Below, in pieces: positions 53,681-63,867 of a DNA stretch of 64,000 bases. Under the pieces are notes generated by a model that saw only the letters and a list, made by a program, of their open reading frames with translations, was not told the DNA's origin and ran no database searches. Each line of letters starts with the position of its first letter. The stretch's first letter is position 1. Both the position numbers and the translations under genes were made by a program. This stretch comes from Acidimicrobiales bacterium. GTDB lineage: Bacteria > Actinomycetota > Acidimicrobiia > Acidimicrobiales > MedAcidi-G1. The stretch spans positions 45,718-109,717 of the forward strand of contig JAQWTI010000037.1 of assembly GCA_029242745.1 (NCBI GenBank). Reading direction: 5' to 3'.

Positions 53681-54937
53681 TTATTCTCTCCGTAGAGACA
53701 GGTTGGCGCACACCTGAGATACGTCCTCGAGTAGGTGGTCGACTTCGTCGACTGTGTGTGCGGTGGAAACAAGCCACTTGTACGGGACCCGAACTAGGTG
53801 ACCTCGTTCAAATAGCCCACTTTCGAGCTTGGCTGCGCAAATACGGTCCACAGAAGCCAAGATTTGGGGATCAGTGGGGTCACCGTCAGCAACGATCACG
53901 CCGGTTATTCCAGCGTCACCGGTGACGTGGAGTGGTAATGCTGACATTGCTGCGACCTCCCGGAGGCCCGCTCGTAACTGCTCACCCAGCTTGGCGAGAT
54001 AGGTGTAGGCATCGGTTTCGCGTAGCACTTTCAGCGTCGCGAGGGCTGCGGCGCAAGAGAGTGGATTACCGTTAAGTGTGCCGGCCACGAAAGCCGGTGT
54101 CGGGTTATTTGAACCAGCGATAGTCAGTTCCATGATGTTGCGCGTACCAGCGATTGCACCGATCGGGAGGCCACCACCGAGCGACTTGCCATAACAGGCC
54201 AAGTCGGGAATAACGCCATATCTCTCTTGGGCGCCGCCATAGGCCAACCGAAATCCGGTTACGACCTCATCAAAGACCAGTACTATTCCGAGCCGCGTAG
54301 CCGCATCGCGGAGACCCTCCAAGAAACCTGTGCTGGGCGCGAAAACCCTGTGGAATGGCTCAACAATCACAGCCGCCAGCTGGTCGGCGTGTTGTTCCAT
54401 TACAGCTACTGCTGACGCTAGGTCGTTGTACGGGGAGGTAAGGACCAACTCGTTTATCACCGAAGGAATTCCACCTGTGGCACCCACCTGGGCGTAGTCA
54501 TGGTGGCCGTGGTAACTCCCGGAAAACCTCAGAACCTTGTCCCTCTGAGTCGCAGCCCGGGCGAGCCGAAGGGCGTAGAACGTGGCTTCGGCGCCGTCGC
54601 CGACCAACTTCACCTGTTCGGCGCAAGGTATCGCTTCGACTAGTTCGGCCACGAGGCTGGCAGACGCCTCAGTTGTGGCATAGAACTGCGTACCGCAAGC
54701 GACTTGGCTGGAGACCGCCTCGACAACGGCGGGGTGGGCATGGCCGAGAACGATCGAAGCCGAACCCAGTATCCAGTCGAGGTATTCGCGACCTTCGACA
54801 TCGAATACGCGCGAACCAAGGCCCCGTTCGATAATTAACCGGGCGGGCGCGGGAGGAAGATAGCTGGCGACGATGCCACCTGGCACACAGCGCATAGAAG
54901 CTTCCCACAATGTCTCGGCTGACGGTGGGGCAATCAT
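53681..54937 (-). CDS. class III aminotransferase (glutamate-1-semialdehyde aminomutase-like)
   Basis: 418-aa PLP enzyme. GREYLDWILGSASIVLGHAHPAV, VKLVGDGAEATFYALRLARAAT, FSGSYHGHHDY, VFDEVVTGFRLAYGG (Asp for PLP) and YGKSLGGGLPIGAIAG with the Schiff-base Lys are visible. True GSAM has other neighbours; here it is more likely an omega-aminotransferase acting on a beta- or gamma-amino acid. The ATG at 54937 overlaps the LLM stop by four bases (ATGA). Confidence 0.9.
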   Translation of the reverse strand: MIAPPSAETLWEASMRCVPGGIVASYLPPAPARLIIERGLGSRVFDVEGREYLDWILGSASIVLGHAHPAVVEAVSSQVACGTQFYATTEASASLVAELVEAIPCAEQVKLVGDGAEATFYALRLARAATQRDKVLRFSGSYHGHHDYAQVGATGGIPSVINELVLTSPYNDLASAVAVMEQHADQLAAVIVEPFHRVFAPSTGFLEGLRDAATRLGIVLVFDEVVTGFRLAYGGAQERYGVIPDLACYGKSLGGGLPIGAIAGTRNIMELTIAGSNNPTPAFVAGTLNGNPLSCAAALATLKVLRETDAYTYLAKLGEQLRAGLREVAAMSALPLHVTGDAGITGVIVADGDPTDPQILASVDRICAAKLESGLFERGHLVRVPYKWLVSTAHTVDEVDHLLEDVSQVCANLSLRRE

Positions 54938-55947
54938 GGTGATCCGTCCCTGACCTCTTGCAGGACGGATGTACCCAGCAACTCGATTGATCGCATTATG
55001 GCTGTGTGGCTCATCCCGGGAAAGTTGACCCGCAAGATCAGATGGCTCAGCCCTAGTCGCTTCTGGTGTTCTAGGCATCCCTTGACGACAGTCTCAGGGT
55101 CGCCAAGAAGGAATCGATCATGTCCCAGTTCCCAAATATCACGCGGACTCCCCATGCCACCCGGGACATTGTCTCCCATCCCCCATTTTAAGTAGGTCTG
55201 GTACTTTGCTTCCAGAGTGGTCAGCCCAGGTTCCTGCTCCGCCGGAGTTGCACCAATGACGGTTTCGACAATCTTGACGACATCAGCCGGTTTACCTAAT
55301 CCATGAACCGCCCGTTCGTCGTCGTAAAGTTTGCGCTGGCGTTCCATCAGACTAATTGAACTCATGTTGGTCGCGAGCCAGGCGTCGCCAAGCCGGGCGG
55401 CCCTTCGGACTGCCACGTCAGCGGCACAACCGATCCAAATTGGCGGATGCGGCTGTTGGGCCGGTCGAATGGCGATTCGCGCGTCCGATAGTTGGTAAAA
55501 GTTTCCATCAAAGTTGACCGACTCCTCGGTCCATAAGCGCCGCAGTAGATGGATCGACTCCTCGAATCGCTGCGCCCGGGTCGGCTTCTCAACACCGAAT
55601 GCAGAATACTCCTCATCTCGGTAGCCAAGCCCGACACCAAGTACAAGGCGGCCTCCGGAGAGCACATCTACCGTGGCATAGTCTTCAGCAACCATCACCG
55701 GGTTCACGAGCGGCAACAGAAGTAAGGCCGTGCCGATTTGCATCTTTCCAGTTTCTGGTATCAGCCGACTAAGCAATGGGAGCGGCTGAAGGAACTGGTC
55801 TGGACCGGTTAGGAGGTGTTGAGCCAACCAGACCGAATCGAAGCCGGCGTCACGGGCGGCTCTCACTTGGGCGACAGTCTCGTTGGCGCGTTCAACCATG
55901 TCGACACCCGCTGGGTGTTGAGCACCGACGAATAGACCCACCTTCAC
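54934..55947 (-). CDS. LLM-class (probably F420-dependent) oxidoreductase
   Basis: 337 aa. SVWLAQHLLTGPDQFLQPL, MQIGTALLLLPLVNPVMVAEDYATVDVLSGGRLVLGVGLGYRDEEY and HPPIWIGCAADVAVRRAARLGDAWLATNM mark the luciferase-like family. Middle gene of a cluster transcribed nitrilase - LLM - aminotransferase - GntR, coupled by four bases to the aminotransferase. A monooxygenase or dehydrogenase step in amide or amine catabolism is plausible. Confidence 0.9.
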   Translation of the reverse strand: MKVGLFVGAQHPAGVDMVERANETVAQVRAARDAGFDSVWLAQHLLTGPDQFLQPLPLLSRLIPETGKMQIGTALLLLPLVNPVMVAEDYATVDVLSGGRLVLGVGLGYRDEEYSAFGVEKPTRAQRFEESIHLLRRLWTEESVNFDGNFYQLSDARIAIRPAQQPHPPIWIGCAADVAVRRAARLGDAWLATNMSSISLMERQRKLYDDERAVHGLGKPADVVKIVETVIGATPAEQEPGLTTLEAKYQTYLKWGMGDNVPGGMGSPRDIWELGHDRFLLGDPETVVKGCLEHQKRLGLSHLILRVNFPGMSHTAIMRSIELLGTSVLQEVRDGSP

Positions 55948-56021
55948 GAGAAGCGCCTATTTGCTCGGTTCCGACGCCACATCACCTGTTTCCGCTCCCG
56001 CAACGTCAGATCCTGTCTTAC

Positions 56022-56933
56022 TCAGTAAGCGTCGCGGTCGATATCGACGATCGGGAGATACAACTCCGGACGACGGTCTCGAAAGAAGGTGTAGCGCTTG
56101 CCCCACTGTTCAACTTGGTCGATTTCAAGAGTGGCTTTGATCGCTTCCGGACCAACGTCGTAAGGCGCCTCGGCGAGCACATTGCCGAACGGATCAATGG
56201 TCATCGAACCCCCGGTGAATACTCGTTCCCTTTCGGTGACCTCGGCACCACCTTTGTTGGAGGCGCAGATGAAGATGCCGTTTTGCATAGCGCTGGAACG
56301 CAACTCGATCGGCCAAGTCTCCGCCCTTACCGACCAGTGAGCCGCGGTTGGAAGAAACACAATCTTGCAACCATTTACAGCGTGTGTTCGCCAAGCCTCC
56401 GGGAACGATCGCTCATAGCAAATGAGGATGCCGATCCGGCCGTACTCGGTCTCGAAAGTAGCCAAGCCAGGGCCCGGCCTGAAGTAGTAGGCCTCGTTCA
56501 TGCCAGGCGCTTCAGGGGAATTGTTCCACTGGTTTGGAATATGGCTCTTGCGATAGGCGCGTACGCGCCGCCCGTCTGGGAGCGTGCCTTGAACCAACTC
56601 CCCTTGGCGGTCTAGAACCACCACCGAGTTGTAGTACTCGCCCTTGATCTTGCCTTTTTCCCACATGGGTAAAAGGATGTAAGTGTGCAATTCGCGGGCG
56701 AGATCAGAGAACGCTGCGACGGTCGGGCCATCAATTGGTTCAGCAATATCAAATGGCTGAGCGGTCAATACTCCAGCAAAGTACTGAGTGGTCGACAGTT
56801 CACTGAACATGATGAAATCGGGCTGATAATCGGTTGTGTGTTCGCGCACTAGTGCGATATTGGCTTCGACGTTGACCTTGACAACCGGATCGGCCGAGCC
56901 GTTCTGGATGGTCAGAACGTTGGGATTGCTCAC
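56022..56933 (-). CDS. carbon-nitrogen hydrolase (nitrilase/N-carbamoyl amidase family)
   Basis: 303 aa from GTG 56933, preceded by GAGGAGAA. The catalytic Glu is in FSELST (Glu45), the Lys in YRKSHIPNQ, and the Cys in GRIGILICYERSFPEAWR. Subfamily style resembles beta-ureidopropionase / N-carbamoyl-amino-acid hydrolase. It would release ammonia and CO2 from an N-carbamoyl or amide group, giving an amino acid to the adjacent aminotransferase. First gene of the cluster. Confidence 0.9.
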   Translation of the reverse strand: MSNPNVLTIQNGSADPVVKVNVEANIALVREHTTDYQPDFIMFSELSTTQYFAGVLTAQPFDIAEPIDGPTVAAFSDLARELHTYILLPMWEKGKIKGEYYNSVVVLDRQGELVQGTLPDGRRVRAYRKSHIPNQWNNSPEAPGMNEAYYFRPGPGLATFETEYGRIGILICYERSFPEAWRTHAVNGCKIVFLPTAAHWSVRAETWPIELRSSAMQNGIFICASNKGGAEVTERERVFTGGSMTIDPFGNVLAEAPYDVGPEAIKATLEIDQVEQWGKRYTFFRDRRPELYLPIVDIDRDAY

Positions 56934-57049
56934 TGGGTATTCTCCTCTGTTGGATGGGTATAGATGGTGTGCCGAGAGGCTCAGATCAGTTGTTAGATTT
57001 CCTTGCCGCCCCGAGTATTCGTGGACACCAACGGAGCGAGCGGCCGCGC

Positions 57050-57271
57050 TTATCGCCTTCGTTGGTAGGTGCTCCACCCTTCCAAGTCGAGCAGAAGCCA
57101 GCTTTCTGCGTTATCCCGCGTATTCGGTGAATTGCGCTGCTGGGCGGGGAAGGGCAAGCGAAAAGTGGTTGCCGTGGCCGGGTCAATGAGCACAAAACCG
57201 TTACCAGCGCCGTCAGACGAACGATTTTGCGGATTTGGTCCCATCGTGCCCCACTTTAGTCTTGAGGTCAT
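57050..57271 (-). CDS. hypothetical small protein
   Basis: About 73 codons from ATG 57271 (other starts 57283 and 57244). The sequence has a protein-like core, GNGFVLIDPATATTFRLPFP, and ends WLLLDLEGWSTYQ, with no membrane segment. No domain recognised. It lies in an otherwise gene-free stretch of about 590 bases between the nitrilase and the nuclease lipoprotein. The rest, 57284-57526, shows nothing convincing. Low confidence. Confidence 0.35.
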   Translation of the reverse strand: MTSRLKWGTMGPNPQNRSSDGAGNGFVLIDPATATTFRLPFPAQQRNSPNTRDNAESWLLLDLEGWSTYQRRR

Positions 57272-57526
57272 GCTAAATGTCAAATGCTAAGCAGGTGACT
57301 AGTTGACCTGTTTGGGAAAGGAATATAGGTAACGCTAATCTGACGATTTAAGGGGCAAACCAAGAGCCAACTGGCGAACACAACGAAATTAGGGCCCGTA
57401 AACCCTTCGGGCACCGTGGTCGCCGTGCTGGACTCGGGCCAGCGACCTCTTCATTGCCGAACCTCATAAGACTTTGCTTACGGGCTAGCGGCAACGAGCC
57501 CCCACCTACTGGATACGCGCAGAAGC

Positions 57527-59491
<1,965 letters not shown>

Positions 59492-59493
59492 GA

Positions 59494-59557
59494 CCTAAGT
59501 CTGCCACCCCTCCCCTAGGGGGGCGGTGGGTGTCTCGGAAACCCTCGGTGTAGATAC
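59494..59557 (-). promoter_or_regulatory. shared upstream element, copy A (nuclease lipoprotein)
   Basis: On the minus strand the core GTATCTACACCG (59557-59546) is followed by a GAGACACCCACC block, then a C-run and G-rich stretch leading to the ATG at 59491, 55 bases from the core. The same order is seen in front of the genes starting at 61079 and 63726 and at an orphan site near 62200. Confidence 0.65.
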
Positions 59558-59588
59558 AAACACACTTCGCAAACATCGGTTTAACCGT

Positions 59589-61079
59589 TTAGGGAAGGGC
59601 GATAGCCACGATTCGCCAGCCGATCTGTTCGGTCGCCTCCACCGTGACAGAAATGTCGCCGGTACCCAGAGAGGAAGTTTCGTAGCTGGTAATCCCAGTG
59701 CTCTCAGGCCGCTGGTAAACGCTTCTTTCACCACTTCCGTCATCCACTGTGACCTTTATGGGTCCACCGTCGGAAGTAATCACTAGGGCGTACTCAGCGG
59801 CAGCATTGAAGGAGTTGAGCGGCGAAGCCCCGGACCCATCGAAAGAGACCAGCACAGTGCGGCCATCGGCTAGGGACTCGGTTGACGGAAGCGAGACCTC
59901 TACGGCAGCTGGTTCTTCCGTCGGCATCGATTGTTCTACCTCTGGGCTCCCTCGAAGGAACACATAGGCGCCAACGTCGCGGTTAACAAAGTCTTCGCCC
60001 TGACAAATGAGCGGGTTAGCGGAGCGTTCTTTCGCAGAGACCATGAAGTCATCGCGGTTCACATCCGCTACTGCCCGATATTGAGCAAACACCTCATCTG
60101 TCATGAACTCGAAGATCGAGTGGAACTGACGCTTGGAGGCACAGCCCGGCAGTCCTCCCCAACTTGACCGTTGGGTCCCCGCGGTGCAGGGCGATGGGAC
60201 TCCGTTTCCATCGAGGTGCCTTTCAATAGAAATCTCACCAATTCCATGGGCGACGATGTCGCCTGCACTCACCCGGAATCCTGGCGCTGCGGGACGGGCA
60301 AGACCACGCATCCTGTCGACTCCCGAACTCAGGGGAACGATGTCAAGTATTTCCTCGACTGGAAACACGTGGTGAAAGCGAACCCAAAGATTGGGGGCTT
60401 CATCTGGACGGATGTACATCTTCAGGTCTCGATAGTCGCTAGGTGGCGACAGGCCGGTCACCTGCTCATAATCAATTCGCCATTCGTCCTCCCTTGAACC
60501 GCCACCTTCAGCTACATATAGGACTACGCCGTCTACAGGCGAGTAGATCGGTTGCGTGAATCTCGCCTCGTAATAGTTGGTCGTGCGGAAGTAGTGCTTC
60601 ATCGAACAACACGTCTCAAACGAGTCGGAGTAGTCATGCCCGGCATTGGACCGAAATCGGGAAATGCGCTCTACGTCCGAAATATCGATGTGGGAAGCAG
60701 TAATAAACTGAGGGAGATGCCGAACCGCCCACGATTCAAGATCAGCAACTAGGCCGCCAACGCCGAACTGAACTCTGGGCTGGGTGGTAGTGGTTGGGAC
60801 TGCAGTCGTAGCGACTGCAACATTTGTCGTTGCTGGGGCCACTGTCGTGGTAGGCGGAACCGTGGTGGCAGGTGGGACTGCCGCGGTCGTCGGCGGTGCC
60901 GCGGTCGGCGTCGGTGCCGCAGTCGTCGTCGGTGCCGCAGTCGTCGTCAGTGCCGCAGTCGTGGACGGTACCTGAGTTGCCGCAGGAGCAACCGTCGTCG
61001 CTGGTATCGCGGTGTCTGGGCTACCGCCACACCCAAAAGCGACCAGTAGAAACGTCAGACCAACCGCGGACTTCCTCAC
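59589..61079 (-). CDS. secreted lipoprotein with Thr/Ala/Pro linker and degenerate M23-like domain
   Basis: 496 aa. The signal ends in a lipobox-like LVAFGC, followed by about 80 residues of TTAAPTT-type linker. A central domain has the layout of an M23 peptidase: AGHDYSD (HxxxD), QPIYSPVDGVVLYV, WVRFHHVFP, VSAGDIVAHG and FHSIFEFM where active enzymes have HLHFE. The second His of HxH is Ile, so zinc binding should be impaired. A C-terminal beta-rich domain of about 110 residues (DGRTVLVSFDGSG... to RIVAIALP) resembles a pre-peptidase C-type domain. GTG start at 61079, preceded by the shared upstream element. Confidence 0.8.
   Translation of the reverse strand: MRKSAVGLTFLLVAFGCGGSPDTAIPATTVAPAATQVPSTTAALTTTAAPTTTAAPTPTAAPPTTAAVPPATTVPPTTTVAPATTNVAVATTAVPTTTTQPRVQFGVGGLVADLESWAVRHLPQFITASHIDISDVERISRFRSNAGHDYSDSFETCCSMKHYFRTTNYYEARFTQPIYSPVDGVVLYVAEGGGSREDEWRIDYEQVTGLSPPSDYRDLKMYIRPDEAPNLWVRFHHVFPVEEILDIVPLSSGVDRMRGLARPAAPGFRVSAGDIVAHGIGEISIERHLDGNGVPSPCTAGTQRSSWGGLPGCASKRQFHSIFEFMTDEVFAQYRAVADVNRDDFMVSAKERSANPLICQGEDFVNRDVGAYVFLRGSPEVEQSMPTEEPAAVEVSLPSTESLADGRTVLVSFDGSGASPLNSFNAAAEYALVITSDGGPIKVTVDDGSGERSVYQRPESTGITSYETSSLGTGDISVTVEATEQIGWRIVAIALP
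60895..60966. repeat. four 18-base tandem repeats in the linker coding region
   Basis: Units GGTGCCGCAGTCGTCGTC and close variants start at 60895, 60913, 60931 and 60949. They encode repeated Thr-Ala-Ala-Pro-Thr type linker on the minus strand and are in frame, so copy-number changes would only alter linker length. Confidence 0.8.
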
Positions 61080-61081
61080 GC

Positions 61082-61145
61082 TCTCAGTCTGTCACCCCTC
61101 CCCTGAGAACACCATTGCGACTCAAGAACCTCGGGGTGTAGACAG
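61082..61145 (-). promoter_or_regulatory. shared upstream element, copy B (degenerate M23 lipoprotein)
   Basis: Minus-strand core CTGTCTACACCCCG (61145-61132), a divergent version of GTATCTACACCG, lies 53 bases before the GTG at 61079. The downstream part AGGGGAGGGGTG(A/G)CAGACT is nearly identical to copy A. Confidence 0.55.
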
Positions 61146-61179
61146 TGTTAGGACCGACGACTGAACGGAGATAGATGCC

Positions 61180-61395
61180 ATGGCAACCATGGTGATACTT
61201 GTCAATGTCGGCGCAGTTTGGTCAACGGGGGGACATTGGCTAGCAATTGTCTCCCTCGCTGGGGCCATCTGGGCGCGCGGAATCGCTAGCAACTTCCGTA
61301 GAGACTCGCACAACATGCCCAACTACGCCGTGTCACTAATGCTCGCAACCGGAGTCATCGGAATCGTGATGCTTATCGTTGGACTGAGTTCCTAG
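61180..61395 (+). CDS. small membrane protein, tandem paralogue 1
   Basis: 71 aa with two hydrophobic segments (residues 4-30 and 50-69) separated by a charged loop FRRDSHNMPNY. It is clearly related to the next gene: NVGAV/NIGAV, VSLAG/ISLAG, FRRDS/FRRDP, MPNY/VPDY and a final MLIVGLSS/MLIFGLSQ align without gaps at the key positions. Function unknown. Confidence 0.7.
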   Translation: MATMVILVNVGAVWSTGGHWLAIVSLAGAIWARGIASNFRRDSHNMPNYAVSLMLATGVIGIVMLIVGLSS

Positions 61396-61408
61396 AACCC
61401 TGCCAGAG

Positions 61409-61639
61409 ATGCCTCTACCTCTTGCACTCTTAATCAATATTGGTGCCGTGTTGGCGACCAGTGGGAACTCACTGGTTCCGTTCATTTCTTTGGCTGGTTG
61501 TGGTTGGTCGTGGGCGGTAAGCCGAGAAGGTTCGGAGTTTCGAAGGGACCCAGATCGTGTCCCGGACTACGTTCCCGGCCTCAACCTGGCATGTGGGGTA
61601 GTCGGCGCTGCCATGCTCATCTTCGGCCTCAGCCAATAG
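61409..61639 (+). CDS. small membrane protein, tandem paralogue 2
   Basis: 76 aa, starting 13 bases after the previous stop. Two membrane segments around EFRRDPDRVPDYV; see the preceding entry for the paired positions. The pair is an old tandem duplication (clear but modest identity), probably one operon and perhaps a heteromeric membrane complex. Confidence 0.7.
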   Translation: MPLPLALLINIGAVLATSGNSLVPFISLAGCGWSWAVSREGSEFRRDPDRVPDYVPGLNLACGVVGAAMLIFGLSQ

Positions 61640-61682
61640 ACGTCTTTCAAACTGGGCCAAGTGTCCCAACTAGCATCTTCGT

Positions 61683-61940
61683 ATGCCGCAACTGAAATGT
61701 CCCGCCTGTGGGACCAAAGGAGAGGTCCGAGGAACTGAAGAGTTCTTTGCCACACGGGGCCGAGACCCGAGTTCCGACTACGGCTGGCCTGCCCGTAAAT
61801 GCGTTGCTTGTGGCCGAGGCCTCATTGTCAAGCCCCGGGCATTCCCTCCCGGGACGAAGGCAACACTTATCGACCCTGAGACTTGGTCGGCGATGGAGAA
61901 GGTCTGGGACGAGACCTTCGGTGATGCCGGGTCCCCGTAG
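61683..61940 (+). CDS. small zinc-ribbon protein
   Basis: 85 aa. LKCPACGTKG (CxxC) at the N-terminus and KCVACGRGL (CxxC) about 35 residues later form a four-cysteine zinc ribbon. An acidic helical tail follows (ETWSAMEKVWDETFG). Likely a nucleic-acid or protein-binding module; no partner identified. It may be cotranscribed with the small membrane genes before it. Confidence 0.7.
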   Translation: MPQLKCPACGTKGEVRGTEEFFATRGRDPSSDYGWPARKCVACGRGLIVKPRAFPPGTKATLIDPETWSAMEKVWDETFGDAGSP

Positions 61941-61964
61941 ATACTGGATCGCGTACGTTCGTTG

Positions 61965-62120
61965 TTGAAACGTGTTGGGTATCTCTTTGCGTACGGCGGC
62001 TTCCTCGGATACGTCTATGCATCTCACACCTATTTTCCTAGGTGGCTGGAGTTAGGACAAGTGGTTGTTCTAGGCGTGATTGCCATCTTCGTTTTGTTGC
62101 ACATATTGGCTACCGGATGA
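61965..62120 (+). CDS. possible small membrane protein
   Basis: About 51 codons from TTG 61965, in the same frame as and 25 bases after the zinc-ribbon gene. It has two hydrophobic parts (YLFAYGGFLGYVYA and VVVLGVIAIFVLLHILATG) separated by SHTYFPRWLELG. The protein-like topology argues that it is real. The weak start and lack of a Shine-Dalgarno lower confidence. Confidence 0.35.
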   Translation: MKRVGYLFAYGGFLGYVYASHTYFPRWLELGQVVVLGVIAIFVLLHILATG

Positions 62121-62145
62121 CAGGCCCTTCTGATCGGTGATCATG

Positions 62146-62208
62146 CAGTGCCCTGCCATCCCCCTGAGGGGGGGGTGGGGGTGTCTCTGACGCCGTCGGT
62201 GTAGATAC
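62146..62208 (-). promoter_or_regulatory. shared upstream element, copy C (orphan)
   Basis: Minus-strand core GTATCTACACCG (62208-62197) is identical to copies A and D, and the following GAGACACCC block is conserved. 51 bases further is an ATG at 62146 that opens only a 24-codon frame. The element therefore fronts no normal gene. It lies just after the DUF3761 lipoprotein stop, suggesting that a lipoprotein gene was lost here. Confidence 0.5.
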
Positions 62209-62225
62209 GTGTGGGCGTGTCCGGG

Positions 62226-62699
62226 CTAACCCCAAGAGGCAACACCACCGTGATGTGAGCAAGTGCCCTGACGGTTCTTGCTGTAACTGAAAGTGCCATC
62301 CCGGCACCTAGCCGTATAACCGCTGCCCGGAGAGACAGTGGGCCGTCGAACGCATCGACCGTCCACATTCCTGTACTCGTCGGAGGAACACGAGGCCGAG
62401 GAGTTGTACGAAGCGGTGGGTGAAGTAGTCGCCGTAGATCTTTGAGATGGACCCGCATCGCAGGAGGCCAAGTTGGAAACAAGTTCATTTGACCATGTAG
62501 TAGATCGAGAGAAATCGCCGAAGTCTGGATACGCCGCCTCGGTGCCCTCTACAACACAGTCGCACTGACTCCTAGTACCACCCCAGTTTTTCGAACAGAC
62601 GTCACGAACAGCGCCTCGCTCTGATGTTGACCAGCCGCCACCAGCACAGGCCGAAGCCACCAACGACAAGGCGAAGGTAAGAATGAAGATCCTTCTCAT
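62226..62699 (-). CDS. lipoprotein with DUF3761 domain
   Basis: 157 aa. The signal has lipobox LVASAC. An N-terminal cysteine-containing domain (about 25-85, CSKNWGGTRSQCDCVV) is followed by a Ser/Thr linker and the C-terminal DUF3761 motif ARCRDGTFSYSKNRQGTCSHHGGVASW, found in many secreted bacterial proteins. No enzymatic function is known. Unlike its neighbours it has no shared upstream element. Confidence 0.85.
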   Translation of the reverse strand: MRRIFILTFALSLVASACAGGGWSTSERGAVRDVCSKNWGGTRSQCDCVVEGTEAAYPDFGDFSRSTTWSNELVSNLASCDAGPSQRSTATTSPTASYNSSASCSSDEYRNVDGRCVRRPTVSPGSGYTARCRDGTFSYSKNRQGTCSHHGGVASWG

Positions 62700-62748
62700 C
62701 TCTGTGGCATCTCAGTCTGATTCACGCTTTGTCCCTACGTCGGCGCTC

Positions 62749-63726
62749 CTAGAAGCCGCAGTCAGCAGGACGGAACCCTGCCGGGTAGGGAAATATTGCG
62801 TCTTGGCGCCACGGCAGAGCCGGGCCGCCCTCGACGAATGCTTTAGTCATCATCTCCATAGACAGTTGATGACAAGACCCGAACGTGTACATGAGATCTT
62901 CAAGACACCCATACCAATCAGAACCTGTGGTGTAACAACTACCGGCTTCTTCCAGCCAAACTGCCTCTGAGACGACCCACTCGATGTAGGCCGATTGGTA
63001 GTCGCTGAGACGGCTTGAACGGCTGTCGAGACACTCTCCCCATCGGGAAACCATTGAGTAGAGATAGCGGGCCACATCTTGCTGGTCGCCAAACCACTCC
63101 GGCATTTGTTCCGGTGTGCTGGGTTGGTTGGATGCCGTCAGTTCTTGAGCACCTAGATCGATTTCCTCTACCAACTCCTGTACGTACTTTGTTCCACAGT
63201 CGGACGCATCCGATTCGGAAGCAACAGAGGCCGAATCTTGAGAGGTCGATCCACTGTCGGGCAATAGCAGGATCAAGCCGTTGGGGATCTCATTCGGATT
63301 CCCAATCCCGTTCAGTTCGGCGATTTCCAGCCAGCGCGAACCTGACCCCAAGAATCGCTCAGCGATGCTCCAGAGGGTGTCGTCTTGTCTAAAGGTGTAA
63401 GTGGACCCACTGGGACTACTGCTAGCCGCCGACGTAACCGTTGCCTTTGGGGCCAAGGACGAGACTGCTGAATCGGACTGACTTTTCCTAGATGTGGTTT
63501 GAGGCGAAGCAGAGTCGGAGGCCTTGGAAGAGGAACCATCGTTTCCCCCGGTACGAACGCAATTGACTCCTTCTTCTTCCTGAAGGCGTTTGACTTCTTG
63601 GCGATCGGCAAAACTGTCACCCTGAGGACAAGGGTTCGTGTACAACCCAACTTCATTCAGCAAGTCTTCTGTAGTGCAGGCAGAAGCCACTAACAGAACT
63701 GCAACGAGTATCCCGAATCGTTTCAT
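62749..63726 (-). CDS. lipoprotein with LysM domain
   Basis: 325 aa. Lipobox LVASAC, a Ser-rich linker (about 65-110), a single LysM domain (YTFRQDDTLWSIAERFLG to IPNGLILLLP) that binds peptidoglycan, then a C-terminal helical domain with six Cys of unknown role. The LysM part would hold the protein on the cell wall. Preceded by the shared GTATCTACACCG element, 58 bases before the ATG at 63726. Confidence 0.85.
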   Translation of the reverse strand: MKRFGILVAVLLVASACTTEDLLNEVGLYTNPCPQGDSFADRQEVKRLQEEEGVNCVRTGGNDGSSSKASDSASPQTTSRKSQSDSAVSSLAPKATVTSAASSSPSGSTYTFRQDDTLWSIAERFLGSGSRWLEIAELNGIGNPNEIPNGLILLLPDSGSTSQDSASVASESDASDCGTKYVQELVEEIDLGAQELTASNQPSTPEQMPEWFGDQQDVARYLYSMVSRWGECLDSRSSRLSDYQSAYIEWVVSEAVWLEEAGSCYTTGSDWYGCLEDLMYTFGSCHQLSMEMMTKAFVEGGPALPWRQDAIFPYPAGFRPADCGF

Positions 63727-63739
63727 CGTCTCCTGAGTC

Positions 63740-63795
63740 TTTCAGCCCACCCTCAGAAGGTCTAGTGGGTGCCTCTAACACCCCGGTGTAGATAC
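63740..63795 (-). promoter_or_regulatory. shared upstream element, copy D (LysM lipoprotein)
   Basis: Minus-strand core GTATCTACACCG (63795-63784) followed by GAGGCACCCAC. It lies directly after the stop of the truncated gene at 63868, so it marks a fresh transcription start between two lipoprotein genes. Confidence 0.6.
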
Positions 63796-63867
63796 GTACA
63801 GCCGGGCGGCGGGGCCAACGATTGAGGTTCCTTTGCGCTCTTGCAACAAGCAATGTGAAATTCTTGC

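Noticed and set aside
53681..54937. hemL (heme biosynthesis glutamate-1-semialdehyde aminomutase)
   Set aside because: The neighbourhood is catabolic with a GntR regulator and no heme genes, so an omega-aminotransferase is more likely.
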